From: Streptomyces sp. NBC_01478
GTDB taxonomy: Bacteria; Actinomycetota; Actinomycetes; Streptomycetales; Streptomycetaceae
DNA: 64,000 nt
Direction of reading: 5' to 3'
Assembly (NCBI RefSeq): GCF_036227225.1
Contig: NZ_CP109444.1
Coordinates: 682,001 to 746,000, forward strand
In this document: piece by piece, positions 32,416 to 41,091 of the stretch
Numbering within the stretch: the stretch's first letter is position 1
How the letters are laid out: every line of letters begins with the position of its first letter
Made by a program: the position numbers and the translations under genes
The notes under the pieces: model-generated
Seen by the model: only the letters and a program-made list of their open reading frames with translations
Told to the model about the DNA's origin: nothing
Database searches by the model: none

Positions 32416-35196
32416 ATGAGCCAGTACGTCGTGTTTCTGTTGCTGGGGCTGGGAAGCGGTGCGGTGTTCGGCGCGCTCGCGCTGGCCCTGGTGCTCACCT
32501 TCCGCAGTTCCGGGGTGGTCAACTTCGCCACCGGGGCGATCGCGTTGTACAGCGCGTACACCTACGCGTTCCTGCGCCAGGGCGAGTTGCTGGTGCCGCT
32601 GCCGGGTGTGCCGAAGAAGGTCGGGCTCGGCGGCCCGCTCGGCCTCTTCCCGGCGGTGGTCATCTCCCTTGTCCTCACTGCCCTGTTGGGGATCGTGCTG
32701 TACGGGCTGGTCTTCCGGCCGCTGCGCACCGCGCCGCCGGTGGCGAAGGCCGTCGCCTCGATCGGGGTGATGCTGGTGATCCAGGCCGTGCTCGCCGCGG
32801 CGGTGGGCACGGGGGCGGTGTCGGTCAAGGCGATCCTGCCCAACGACCCGGTGTCCTGGGGCGGTTCGCTCATCCCCGGCGACCGATTGTGGTTCGCGGC
32901 GGTGATCGTCGTACTGACCGTCGTCCTGGCGCTGCTGTTCCGGCTGACCCGGTTCGGTCTCGCGGCCCGGGCCGCGGCGGAGTCGGAGAAGGGCGCGCTG
33001 GTCAGCGGTCTGTCGCCGGAGCGGATCGCGGTGGCGAACTGGGCGCTCAGCTCGGCCATCGCCGGGCTGTCCGGCATCCTGATCGCGCCGATCGTGCCGC
33101 TGGTCCCGGTCTCCTACACGCTGTTCATCGTGCCGGCCCTGGCGGCGGCGCTGGTCGGCAACTTCACGGCGCTGGTCCCGGCCGTGGGAGCGGGTCTGGT
33201 CATCGGGATGCTCCAGTCGGAACTCCAGTTCCTGCAAGGGAAATGGTCGTGGCTGCCGCAGACCGGGCTGGCCCAACTGGTGCCGCTGGCCGTCATCTTG
33301 GCCTACCTGGTGGTCCGCGGCCGGCCGCTGCCCACGCGCGGCTCGCTGATCCAGCAGGCCTTGGGCCGGGCACCTCGGCCCGACCGCGTCCTGGTCCCGG
33401 CCGTCGTGAGTACGGCCTTGGGTGTCGTCCTGCTCTTCGCGACCACCGGGAGCATCCGCGCGGCGGTGGTCACCTCGCTGACGCTGGCGGTGATCTCGCT
33501 GTCGCTGGTGGTCGTCACCGGGTTCGCCGGGCAGATCTCGCTGGCGCAACTGACCCTGGCCGGGGTCGGCGCGTTCAGCCTGAGCAGACTCAGCGTCGAA
33601 TGGGGTATCCCCTTTCCGTTCGCCCCGTTGCTGGCGGCCTTGGCGGCGATGGTCATCGGCGTGGTGATCGGGCTGCCCGCGCTGCGGATCCGTGGCCTGC
33701 CGGCGGCGGTGGTCACGGTCGCGCTGGCGGTGGCGCTGGAAGCGTTCTGGTTCCGCAACACCGAGCTGAACGGCGGCCTGGGCGGCTCGAAGGTGCCCTC
33801 GCCGCACCTGTTCGGGATCGACCTGGGCATCGGGGCGGGCGAGGACTATCCGCGTATCCCGTTCGCGCTGCTCTGCCTCGTGATGCTGCTGCTGGTCGGC
33901 CTGGGCGTGGCAGGGCTGCGCCGCAGTCGGCTCGGCGCCGCGATGCTCGCCGTGCGTGCCAACGAACGGTCGGCCGCGGCGGCGGGCATCGACGTCGCCC
34001 GCACGAAGATCGTCGCGTTCGCGATCGGGGCGTTCATCGCCGGGCTCGGGGGCGCCCTGCTGGGCTATCAACAGACCGTCGCCGACGCCGAGATGTTCAC
34101 GGCGATCGGCGGCCTCGGCCTGTTCGCGACCGCCTACCTGGCCGGCATCACCTCCCTGTCGGGCGGCCTCGTCGCCGGGGTGATGGGAGCCGGCGGTCTG
34201 CTGCCCGTCCTCCTGGACCGGGCCCTGTCCATCGGCGAGTGGTACGACGTGATCATGGGCATCGGTCTGGTCCTCACCGTGATCACGAACCCCGAGGGCG
34301 TCGTCGGCCCGGCCCACGAACTGACGGCCCGGCTACGGCGGTTGCGCCGCCCCGCCACCGTCGACGAGACGGACACCGATGGCCTCACCGGTGCGGCACC
34401 GGCCGTCCGGCCCCCGGTCCCCGAGCCGGGCGAGGTGGTCCTCGCGGTGCGCGGGGTCGGGGTGCGCTACGGCGGTGTGGTGGCCGTCGACGCGGTCTCC
34501 TTCGAGGTGCGCTCCGGCGAGATCGTGGGCGTGATCGGCCCCAACGGCGCCGGGAAGACCACCCTCCTCGACGCGATCAGCGGCTACAACCGCAGTACGG
34601 GAACAGTCGAGTTCGACGGCCGGACGATCTCCTCGCTGAAGCCGCACCAGCGCGGGAGGGCGGGCCTCGGACGCACCTTCCAGGGCATCGAGCTCTACGA
34701 GGACCTCAGCGTCGAGGAGAACGTGCTGGTCGGCGAGGCGGCGGCCCTGCACGGCGGCGACCATGTCGGCACCATGCAGGGCCTTGAGCTGCGGAACCGG
34801 CTGTTCGAGACGCTGCACCTGACCCGGTTCCGGGCCCAGCCGGCACGTGAACTCTCCCAGGGCAGGCGGCAGTTGGTGTCCATCGCGCGCGCCCTGGCCG
34901 GCCGCCCCCGGATGCTGCTGCTCGACGAACCGGCGGCCGGCCTGGACAGCTCCGAGAGCCGGTGGCTCGGTGAACGGCTGCGCGCCGTACGGGCCGACGG
35001 CGTGACGGTCCTGCTCATCGACCACGACATGGGGCTGGTGCTCGACGTGTGCGACCGGATCGTCGTCCTGGACATCGGAAAGGTCATCGCGGACGGAACT
35101 CCCGCCGAGATCAAGGCAGATCCACGGGTCGCCACCGCCTACCTCGGTGCGACGCACGCCGATACGGACCAGGTGCGAGGGGAGGTCGTCCAGTGA
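32416..35196 (+). CDS. LivH-LivM-LivG fused ABC transporter protein
   Basis: The single 926-residue chain joins three normally separate subunits. Residues 1 to about 295 are the LivH permease (FRSSGVVNFATGAIALYSAY). About 330-620 are the LivM permease (VVTGFAGQISLAQLTLAGVG at about 370). About 670-926 are the LivG ATPase, with Walker A GPNGAGKTT near 708, signature LSQGRRQLV and Walker B MLLLDEPAAGLD. No frame break occurs at the junctions. It transports the ligand of the preceding binding protein together with LivF, which overlaps by GTGA. Confidence 0.92.
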   Translation: MSQYVVFLLLGLGSGAVFGALALALVLTFRSSGVVNFATGAIALYSAYTYAFLRQGELLVPLPGVPKKVGLGGPLGLFPAVVISLVLTALLGIVLYGLVFRPLRTAPPVAKAVASIGVMLVIQAVLAAAVGTGAVSVKAILPNDPVSWGGSLIPGDRLWFAAVIVVLTVVLALLFRLTRFGLAARAAAESEKGALVSGLSPERIAVANWALSSAIAGLSGILIAPIVPLVPVSYTLFIVPALAAALVGNFTALVPAVGAGLVIGMLQSELQFLQGKWSWLPQTGLAQLVPLAVILAYLVVRGRPLPTRGSLIQQALGRAPRPDRVLVPAVVSTALGVVLLFATTGSIRAAVVTSLTLAVISLSLVVVTGFAGQISLAQLTLAGVGAFSLSRLSVEWGIPFPFAPLLAALAAMVIGVVIGLPALRIRGLPAAVVTVALAVALEAFWFRNTELNGGLGGSKVPSPHLFGIDLGIGAGEDYPRIPFALLCLVMLLLVGLGVAGLRRSRLGAAMLAVRANERSAAAAGIDVARTKIVAFAIGAFIAGLGGALLGYQQTVADAEMFTAIGGLGLFATAYLAGITSLSGGLVAGVMGAGGLLPVLLDRALSIGEWYDVIMGIGLVLTVITNPEGVVGPAHELTARLRRLRRPATVDETDTDGLTGAAPAVRPPVPEPGEVVLAVRGVGVRYGGVVAVDAVSFEVRSGEIVGVIGPNGAGKTTLLDAISGYNRSTGTVEFDGRTISSLKPHQRGRAGLGRTFQGIELYEDLSVEENVLVGEAAALHGGDHVGTMQGLELRNRLFETLHLTRFRAQPARELSQGRRQLVSIARALAGRPRMLLLDEPAAGLDSSESRWLGERLRAVRADGVTVLLIDHDMGLVLDVCDRIVVLDIGKVIADGTPAEIKADPRVATAYLGATHADTDQVRGEVVQ

Positions 35197-35924
35197 CCGG
35201 ACAGGAACCACTGACGTGCGAGGGCGTGGACGCGGGCTACACCAAGGGACGGCCGGTGGTGCGCGGCTTCGACCTGAAGCTGCCGCCCGGCGAGGTCACG
35301 GCCCTGCTGGGGCCCAACGGGGCAGGAAAGACAACCCTGTTGATGACCCTCGCGGGCCTGCTGCCACGCCTGGGCGGGTCGGTCGCCCTGGACGGCCGAC
35401 CGATCCGTGGCGGGCGGGCGCGTGAGGCCGCCCGGCGCGGACTGGTCCTCGTGCCCGACGACCGGTCCCTGTTCACCCAGCTCACCGTGCGGGACAACCT
35501 GACCCTGGCACGGCGGCGCCGGGGCAGCAGCGTGGACCAGGTGCTCGACTTCTTCCCCGCACTGGGAAAGCGGCTGAAGGTCGCGGCCGGGATGCTCTCC
35601 GGCGGTGAGCAGCAGATGCTGGCCCTGGGCCGGGCCATGATCCAGGATCCTCGAGTGCTGCTCGTCGACGAGTTGAGCATGGGGCTGGCGCCGGTGATCG
35701 TCGAGGAGTTGCTGCCGGTCGTCCGGCGGATCGCCGAAGACACCGGCGCGGCGGTCGTGCTGGTCGAGCAGCACGTCCGGCTGGCGCTCGACGTGGCGGA
35801 CCGGGCGGTGGTCCTGGTGCACGGTGAGACGGTGTTGAGCGACTCCGCCGCCCGGCTCACGGCGGATCCCGGTCTGCTGGAGCGCGCCTATCTCGGCGAG
35901 CAGGCACCGGAACCCGTCCCGTGA
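35193..35924 (+). CDS. LivF-type ABC transporter ATP-binding protein
   Basis: The 243-residue ATPase shows Walker A GPNGAGKTT, signature LSGGEQQML and Walker B VLLVDELSMGLAP, the LivF-specific form in which the usual DEP is DEL. It completes the transporter as the second ATPase, since LivG is fused in the previous protein. GTG 35193 overlaps the preceding stop. Confidence 0.92.
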   Translation: MTGQEPLTCEGVDAGYTKGRPVVRGFDLKLPPGEVTALLGPNGAGKTTLLMTLAGLLPRLGGSVALDGRPIRGGRAREAARRGLVLVPDDRSLFTQLTVRDNLTLARRRRGSSVDQVLDFFPALGKRLKVAAGMLSGGEQQMLALGRAMIQDPRVLLVDELSMGLAPVIVEELLPVVRRIAEDTGAAVVLVEQHVRLALDVADRAVVLVHGETVLSDSAARLTADPGLLERAYLGEQAPEPVP

Positions 35925-35967
35925 CCGGGATCGTCACGGGCCCCACGACAGGGAGACGGAGTGGACC

Positions 35968-36051
35968 ATGAGGAACAACGAGGACGCGCCCGAGGAGAAG
36001 CACCGGGCACTCCACCCGGCCGGGACCCCCGCGCGGAGCGGGTCGGTGTGA
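35968..36051 (+). CDS. 27-residue mini-protein overlapping the thioesterase start
   Basis: ATG 35968 opens a frame of 27 codons starting MRNNEDAPEEKH, with a GGAG about nine bases upstream. All but one sense codon end in G or C, whereas the alternative frame, which would extend the thioesterase N-terminus, has many codons ending in A. This indicates that this frame is translated. Its TGA overlaps the GTG of the thioesterase (GTGA at 36048-36051). It has no recognisable domain and may be a coupling cistron or a small acidic-basic peptide. Confidence 0.5.
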   Translation: MRNNEDAPEEKHRALHPAGTPARSGSV

Positions 36052-36731
36052 GGACGCCCCGGCTTCCCGGCAGCAGCCCGTACGACGACCCGGCGCTCGG
36101 GCTGGGCATCCCCGAGCCGGAGCCGACACCGCGGGGCGGGTCATGGCCCCGGGCGACAGGAGCCGACGGCTCGGACGGAGACGGATACAGCGAGATGATC
36201 GCGCGCCTGCGCGGCTTCCTCGACCATGTCGCGGCGGCAAAGCTGGACCCCGGCACGGTGGCCGCGCTGTCGGACGACCTCGGCGCCTGGACCGAGCGGC
36301 TCGCCGACTCGGCCGTTCCCGAGCGCGAGCAGGTCTTCGGTCACCGGGACGACATGCCGGGCCGAGGCCAGACGATGGCACCGGCCCTCCGGGTCCACGA
36401 GGCCGACCGGTTCAGCGTCCGGGGCACGGTCCGCTTCGGCCGGTACTTCCTCGGCGGGAACGGAGCGGTCCACGGCGGCGCCGTCCCGCTGCTCTTCGAC
36501 GAGGTCCTGGGCCGGCTGTCGGGCTCGGCGGGCCGCAGCCGGGCCCGTACCGCCTATCTGCGCACCGACTACCGGTCGATCACCCCGATCGGGGCGGAAC
36601 TCGACGTGCACGGCTGGTTCGTGAGCGAGGAGGGCCGCAAGCGCGTCCTCCGGGCCGAGATCCGTCACGACGGGGTGCTCTGCGCGGAGGCGGAGGGGCT
36701 GTTCATCGTCCTCAAGCCCGGTCAGCCTTGA
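36048..36731 (+). CDS. PaaI-like hotdog thioesterase
   Basis: This acyl-CoA thioesterase of the hotdog fold has 227 residues from GTG 36048. The conserved segment GNGAVHGGAVPLLFDEVLGRLS is the PaaI-type active-site helix, followed by RTAYLRTDYRSITPIG. It hydrolyses acyl- or aryl-CoA. GTG 35961 gives a 256-residue form but with poor codon bias in the added part. It lies between the transporter operon and the MaoC operon, in the same direction. Confidence 0.85.
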   Translation: MRTPRLPGSSPYDDPALGLGIPEPEPTPRGGSWPRATGADGSDGDGYSEMIARLRGFLDHVAAAKLDPGTVAALSDDLGAWTERLADSAVPEREQVFGHRDDMPGRGQTMAPALRVHEADRFSVRGTVRFGRYFLGGNGAVHGGAVPLLFDEVLGRLSGSAGRSRARTAYLRTDYRSITPIGAELDVHGWFVSEEGRKRVLRAEIRHDGVLCAEAEGLFIVLKPGQP

Positions 36732-36745
36732 CCGGGAACCAAAAG

Positions 36746-36768
36746 GTAATGAACACTTCTTAGAAAGT
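36746..36768. promoter_or_regulatory. TetR-type operator copy before the MaoC operon
   Basis: TAATGAACACTTCTTAGAAAGT (22 bases, 36747-36768) matches 16 of 22 positions of the stronger dyad before the amidohydrolase operon at 49583, including TAATG and the block TTAGAAAGT. It also contains its own CACTT/AAGTG symmetry. It is 11 bp before the first MaoC gene and could be a weaker site for the same TetR protein. Confidence 0.45.
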
Positions 36769-36779
36769 GAGGAGCGGGG

Positions 36780-37211
36780 ATGGCGGTCATGCCGATCGAG
36801 TGGGGAAAGGTGCGGGAGTACGCCACCGCGACGGCGGCGGCCCGTGCCGCCTACCTCGACGACCCGAACGCCCCGATCCCGCCGACCTTCCTGGCCACGG
36901 TGGTCCACTGGAGCACCATCGGCGAGACGGTCCGCGCGCCCGAGGTCGCCGAGGCGTGCGCGACGGTCGGGATCGAACCGGACGTACGGAATCTGCTCTC
37001 ACTGGAGCAGGAGTACGTCTTCCACGGCCCGGTGCCACGGGCGGGGGAAACGCTGCACAACTCCGAGCGCCTCCAGGACGTCCGGATCAAACAGGGCCGG
37101 CGGGGACCGATGGTGATGGTCCGTTTCCTGGTGTCCTTCCACGACACCGAGGGACTCCTGCGCGCCGAGTGCCGGTACACGTCCGCCTATGTGCGCAAGG
37201 AGGCGTCGTGA
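36780..37211 (+). CDS. MaoC-like dehydratase N-terminal-type subunit
   Basis: The 143-residue hotdog protein resembles the non-catalytic half (FAS1-like dehydratase / MaoC_dehydrat_N) of two-part enoyl-CoA hydratases: PPTFLATVVHWSTIGE, LLSLEQEYVFHGPVPRAGE and MVMVRFLVSFHDTEG. It probably pairs with the catalytic half encoded next, which it overlaps by GTGA. This arrangement occurs in steroid and mycolate pathways. GAGGAG precedes ATG 36780. Confidence 0.85.
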   Translation: MAVMPIEWGKVREYATATAAARAAYLDDPNAPIPPTFLATVVHWSTIGETVRAPEVAEACATVGIEPDVRNLLSLEQEYVFHGPVPRAGETLHNSERLQDVRIKQGRRGPMVMVRFLVSFHDTEGLLRAECRYTSAYVRKEAS

Positions 37212-37612
37212 GCGGCCTCGTACCGGGTGCCCGGCTTCCGGAGCGCGTGTTCGGGCCCGTCACGATGACCGACATCGTGCGCTACCAGGGCGCGAGCGGC
37301 GATCTCAACCCGATGCACCACGACGACGAACTCGCGCGCACGGCCGGGTATCCCGCGGCCTTCAGTGTGGGGATGCTCGGCGCGGGCTGGCTCGCCGCGT
37401 ACTGCACCGACCACTTCGGCGAGGAGAGCGTGCGGCGCTTCCGCACCCGCTTCACGCGGGTGGTGTACCGAGGCGACCGGCTGATCGCGTCGGCCGAGGT
37501 CGTACGGCTCTTCGAGCAGGGTGAGGAGCGGCGGGTGGAGCTCGCGGTCCGGTTGCGCAAGGACGACGGCGCGCTCGTGGTCGACGGTTCCGCCGAGTTC
37601 GCGCTGACGTGA
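37208..37612 (+). CDS. MaoC-like hydratase, catalytic subunit
   Basis: The 134-residue protein has the hydratase-2 active-site motif YQGASGDLNPMHHDDELA, with catalytic Asp and His. The preceding half-protein supplies the other hotdog. Together they should hydrate a 2-enoyl-CoA in a beta-oxidation-like pathway. GTG 37208 overlaps the previous stop. Confidence 0.9.
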   Translation: MSGLVPGARLPERVFGPVTMTDIVRYQGASGDLNPMHHDDELARTAGYPAAFSVGMLGAGWLAAYCTDHFGEESVRRFRTRFTRVVYRGDRLIASAEVVRLFEQGEERRVELAVRLRKDDGALVVDGSAEFALT

Positions 37613-37642
37613 TGGGCCCTCGGTGCCGAGAAGGGACAACGT

Positions 37643-38497
37643 ATGGAGTCTGACGGTGAGTTGCGGACCGGGACGAGCGAACGCCCGGACCTGCCCGTCG
37701 CGTTGGTGATCGGCGGGGGCGGTATCGGGATGTCGGCGGCACGCAGGCTGGGCCGGTCCCACCGGCTCGTGCTGGCGAGCCTGTCGGCCGGCAAGAACCC
37801 GGCACGCGAGGCCGCCTTGCGCGAGGACGGGATCGACGCGGTGGTGACACGGTGCGACATCACGGAACCCGACTCGGTCGCGGAACTCGGTCAACTGGTC
37901 GCGTCACGGGGCCGGTTGCGCACGGTCGCACACGTGGCGGCACTGTCCCCGTCGATGGGTGACTGGCGCACCCTGCTGAAGGTGAACCTCGTCGGGGCGA
38001 CACTCGTCGAGCGGATGGGTCTTGAACAGGCCGTGCCGGGCACGGCCGCGGTGTTCGTGTCCTCCTCCGCCGGACACCTCGCCGAACCGCCCACTCCGGA
38101 GGTCACCGCCGTACTCGACGACCCGCTCGTACCGGACTTCGTCGAGTGCCTGGAGCAACTGGTGCCGGAGCGGACCTCGCTCCAGGCCTACCGGCTCACC
38201 AAGTTCGCGCTGCTCCGCATGTGCAGGAAGCGTGCGGCGGTGTGGGGGACGAAGGGGGCCCGCATCGTCTCGATGTCGCCGGGCCCGATCGCCACCCCGA
38301 TGGGTGCGCTGGAGTTCGAAGGCCCGCACCGTGAAGTCAAGTTGGCCATGCTGCGCCGGTCGCCGCTCGGCCGCGAGGGCACGATGACCGAGACCGCCGA
38401 CGCCATCGAGTTCCTCGCGTCCGACCGGGCCTCGTACATCACCGGAACCGACCTGCTGGTCGACGGCGGCATCCTCGCGACGACCCGGTTCAACTGA
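37643..38497 (+). CDS. SDR family oxidoreductase (atypical)
   Basis: This 284-residue SDR has an unusual nucleotide loop VIGGGGIGMSAARRLG in place of TGxxxGIG, and HVAALSPSMGDW in place of NNAG. The catalytic AYRLTKFALL (YxxxK) and C-terminal ITGTDLLVDGG are intact. A second serine motif is FVSSSAGHL. It probably oxidises or reduces a hydroxyacyl-CoA or ring alcohol in the pathway. It follows the MaoC pair by 30 bp. Confidence 0.85.
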   Translation: MESDGELRTGTSERPDLPVALVIGGGGIGMSAARRLGRSHRLVLASLSAGKNPAREAALREDGIDAVVTRCDITEPDSVAELGQLVASRGRLRTVAHVAALSPSMGDWRTLLKVNLVGATLVERMGLEQAVPGTAAVFVSSSAGHLAEPPTPEVTAVLDDPLVPDFVECLEQLVPERTSLQAYRLTKFALLRMCRKRAAVWGTKGARIVSMSPGPIATPMGALEFEGPHREVKLAMLRRSPLGREGTMTETADAIEFLASDRASYITGTDLLVDGGILATTRFN

Positions 38498-38534
38498 ACG
38501 TGCCGTGGAGCGGCACCGTCCAAGGGAGACGAGC

Positions 38535-40997
38535 ATGCCCGACCGGATCGACCAGGACGACGACCTCGGCGAAGGCCCCCTCCACGGCCTCGTCGTCGTC
38601 GATCTCTCGACGACTCTGCCCGGCGCTCAGGCCACGCAGTTCCTCGCGGACGCGGGAGCGGACGTCATTCTCGTCGAGCCGCGCGAGGGAAACCGGCTCC
38701 GCGCGAACCCCGGCTGGCCCGGCCTGCTGCGCGGAAAGCGCAGCATCACCCTCGACCTCCACGACGACACCGATCGCGCGACGCTGGACGGCCTGCTCGC
38801 GAGGGCGGACGTCGCCGTCACCACGCTGCGCCCGGCCGCCGCGGCTCGACTCGGCTTCACCGCCGAGGAGTTGGCGGCCCGGTACCCGCGCCTGGTCGCG
38901 GCACTGATCACCGGCTGGGGAACCCACGGACCGTGGGCCGACCGCAAGGGCTACGAGGCGCTGATCCTGGCCAAGAGCGGCGTCCTGCACTCGAAGCACC
39001 AGCTCACCACCGGCCCGGACCCGGCCCATGTCACCACTCCCTACGCGTCGTTCGCCGCCGCGCAGGCAGCCGTCCACGGCATCCTCGCGGCACTGCTCGA
39101 ACGCGAGGAGAGCGGCCTGGGCCAGCTCGTGGAATCCGATCTGGTGACCGCCGTCGGTGCGTACGACCCGTACAACTGGTTCTACGAGCTGGTCCTGGAC
39201 CGCTTCCCGGACGCGTTCCAGCCGATGGGCGCCGCCTTCGACCAACAGGGCCGACCGCAGACCAAGTTGCTGTACGCGCTGCTCATCGCCGCGACGGCGG
39301 ACGGCACTTGGCTGCAGTTCGCGCAGACGGCGCCACGGCTCATGAGGGCCTGGCTGGACGAACTGGACCTGAGCGCCGAGTTGGCCGATCCCCGGTGGGA
39401 CGGCTTTCCCCTGCTTCCGACGCCCGGGCTGCGCTTCGAGTGGTGGAACAAGATGATCTCGAAGGTCGGGGAGCGGACGCTGAAGGAGTGGGAGGAGGCG
39501 TTCACCCGCAATCCGGACGTCTTCGGCGAGCAGTTCCGTACGCCGGACGAGGCGCTCGACCACCCCCAACTCGTCCACGAGGGCCGCAGGGTCGTGGTGG
39601 ACGATCCCGACCTCGGCCCGGTACGCCAGCCCTCGACCCTGGTCCACGCGGCCGGACGTCCCCTCACGAGAATCCGCCGCGCACCCCGCCTCGGCGAGCA
39701 CACCCGGGAGCTGCGCACCTTCGCCCGCAGCACAGCACCCTCCAACTCCGTTGCTCAGCAAGGCCGTTGCGGTCCTCCCCTCGCCGGCGTGACCGTGCTC
39801 GAACTGGGCGCCATGTACGCCGGGCCGTACGGCGCCACGCTCCTCGCCGATCTCGGGGCGCGGGTCATCAAGGTCGAGCCGCTCGACGGCGACCTGATCC
39901 GCACGATCATGGCGTTCCCCGAGGCGGGTGGCGCGAAGGTGCTCCAAGGGAAGGAGAGCATCGCCGTCGACCTCCGCTCCCCCGAAGGCCTGGAGATCCT
40001 GCGGGAGTTGGCCGGGCAGGTGGATGTGGTGCTCCAGTGCTACCGGGCGGGTGTCGCGGCTCGGATGGGTGTGGACGAGGCCTCGCTGAAGTCGGTCAAC
40101 CCGGATCTGGTCTACGTCAACGCTCCCGGTTACGGGATCGACGGCCCGTACGGTTCCAAGCCCGCCTACGCGCCGTCCATCGGGGCGGCATCGGGGGTCT
40201 CCGTGACCGACGCGCAGGTGGTGGGCCGCCCTGCGGACGAGCGGGACCAACTGCTCGGCCAGGCACGCAAGTTGTATGCCGGCGGGACGGTCCCGGCGGT
40301 CCAGTCGGACGGGATGGCTGCCCTCGGCGTCGCCTCGGCCCTGCTCCTCGGGATCTACGCGAAGCGTCGCGGGATCGAACTGACCGACATCGTCGCCACC
40401 ATGCTCGGCACGAGCACGCAGGCGCTGATCGCGCACAACACCGGCTACGAGGGGCGCCCCGCCCACCCGGGTGTCGACCCCGCCTTCCGAGGGACCAGCG
40501 CCCTCTACCGGATGTATCCCGCTTCCGACGGCTGGCTGTTCCTCGCGGCGCCGAAGGAACGGGAGTGGGCCGCCCTCGTCGCCGCGCTCGGCGACCCCGG
40601 CGACCTCGCGGACGACCGGTTCGCCACGAGCCGGGCGCGTGCCGCCGCCGACGACGCGCTCGCGGACGTACTCACCAAGATCTTCGCCACCCGGACGAAA
40701 GCCGAGTGGGAGGCCGACCTGACGGCGCGGGACGTCGGCTGCGTCGCCGTGACCCAGGAGCCGGCCGAACGGCACATGCAGGGCGACGAGTTCCACGCCG
40801 CGGGCTACACGGTCGACGCGGTCAGCCCCGTCTTCGACGCCCACCGCAGGCTCGCACCGCTCAACCGCTTCTCCCGCTCGACGACGAAGCCGGAGGCGGG
40901 CTGCACCGTGGGCCAGCACACCGATGCCCTGCTGCGCGCGATCGGCTACGACGAGGCCCGCATCGCCCGTCTCCGCGAGGCACACGTCGTACGGTGA
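38535..40997 (+). CDS. Tandem class III CoA-transferase (CaiB/BaiF fusion)
   Basis: The 820-residue chain holds two class III CoA-transferase domains: residues about 15-395 (GLVVVDLSTTLPGAQATQFLADAGADV) and about 410-820 (VTVLELGAMYAGPYGATLLADLGARV). The catalytic Asp is recognisable in the second domain at QSDGMAALGV. In the first the aligned segment reads TPYASFAAAQ, with no Asp, so that half looks structural. It would move CoA onto the imported carboxylic acid. RBS AAGGGAGACGAGC precedes ATG 38535. It is the last gene of this strand run. Confidence 0.88.
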   Translation: MPDRIDQDDDLGEGPLHGLVVVDLSTTLPGAQATQFLADAGADVILVEPREGNRLRANPGWPGLLRGKRSITLDLHDDTDRATLDGLLARADVAVTTLRPAAAARLGFTAEELAARYPRLVAALITGWGTHGPWADRKGYEALILAKSGVLHSKHQLTTGPDPAHVTTPYASFAAAQAAVHGILAALLEREESGLGQLVESDLVTAVGAYDPYNWFYELVLDRFPDAFQPMGAAFDQQGRPQTKLLYALLIAATADGTWLQFAQTAPRLMRAWLDELDLSAELADPRWDGFPLLPTPGLRFEWWNKMISKVGERTLKEWEEAFTRNPDVFGEQFRTPDEALDHPQLVHEGRRVVVDDPDLGPVRQPSTLVHAAGRPLTRIRRAPRLGEHTRELRTFARSTAPSNSVAQQGRCGPPLAGVTVLELGAMYAGPYGATLLADLGARVIKVEPLDGDLIRTIMAFPEAGGAKVLQGKESIAVDLRSPEGLEILRELAGQVDVVLQCYRAGVAARMGVDEASLKSVNPDLVYVNAPGYGIDGPYGSKPAYAPSIGAASGVSVTDAQVVGRPADERDQLLGQARKLYAGGTVPAVQSDGMAALGVASALLLGIYAKRRGIELTDIVATMLGTSTQALIAHNTGYEGRPAHPGVDPAFRGTSALYRMYPASDGWLFLAAPKEREWAALVAALGDPGDLADDRFATSRARAAADDALADVLTKIFATRTKAEWEADLTARDVGCVAVTQEPAERHMQGDEFHAAGYTVDAVSPVFDAHRRLAPLNRFSRSTTKPEAGCTVGQHTDALLRAIGYDEARIARLREAHVVR

Positions 40998-41045
40998 TGC
41001 GAGATGACGCGGCTCGACGTACCGGCGGAACGGGTGCCCGAACGA

Positions 41046-41083
41046 CCGCTGCCGGAGGGCCTCTTGGGCCACTCCGGCAGCGG
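41046..41083. terminator. Strong bidirectional terminator
   Basis: CCGCTGCCGGAG (41046-41057) and CTCCGGCAGCGG (41072-41083) form a perfect 12-bp stem with a 14-nt loop, between the converging CoA-transferase and sedolisin genes. Confidence 0.75.
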
Positions 41084-41091
41084 CGGCGGGG

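Noticed and set aside
31150..34317. Very long minus-strand open frame (over 1000 codons) opposite the ABC transporter genes
   Set aside because: It is Arg/Asp/Gln/Gly-rich low-complexity sequence produced by high G/C third positions of the real plus-strand genes; no domain is visible.
35961..36047. Longer N-terminus of the thioesterase from GTG 35961
   Set aside because: Many codons end in A in this frame, while the overlapping 27-codon frame has strong coding bias; it is kept only as an alternative.
38490..41072. 860-codon minus-strand frame opposite the CoA-transferase
   Set aside because: It is antisense to a clear two-domain enzyme and has no recognisable motif.
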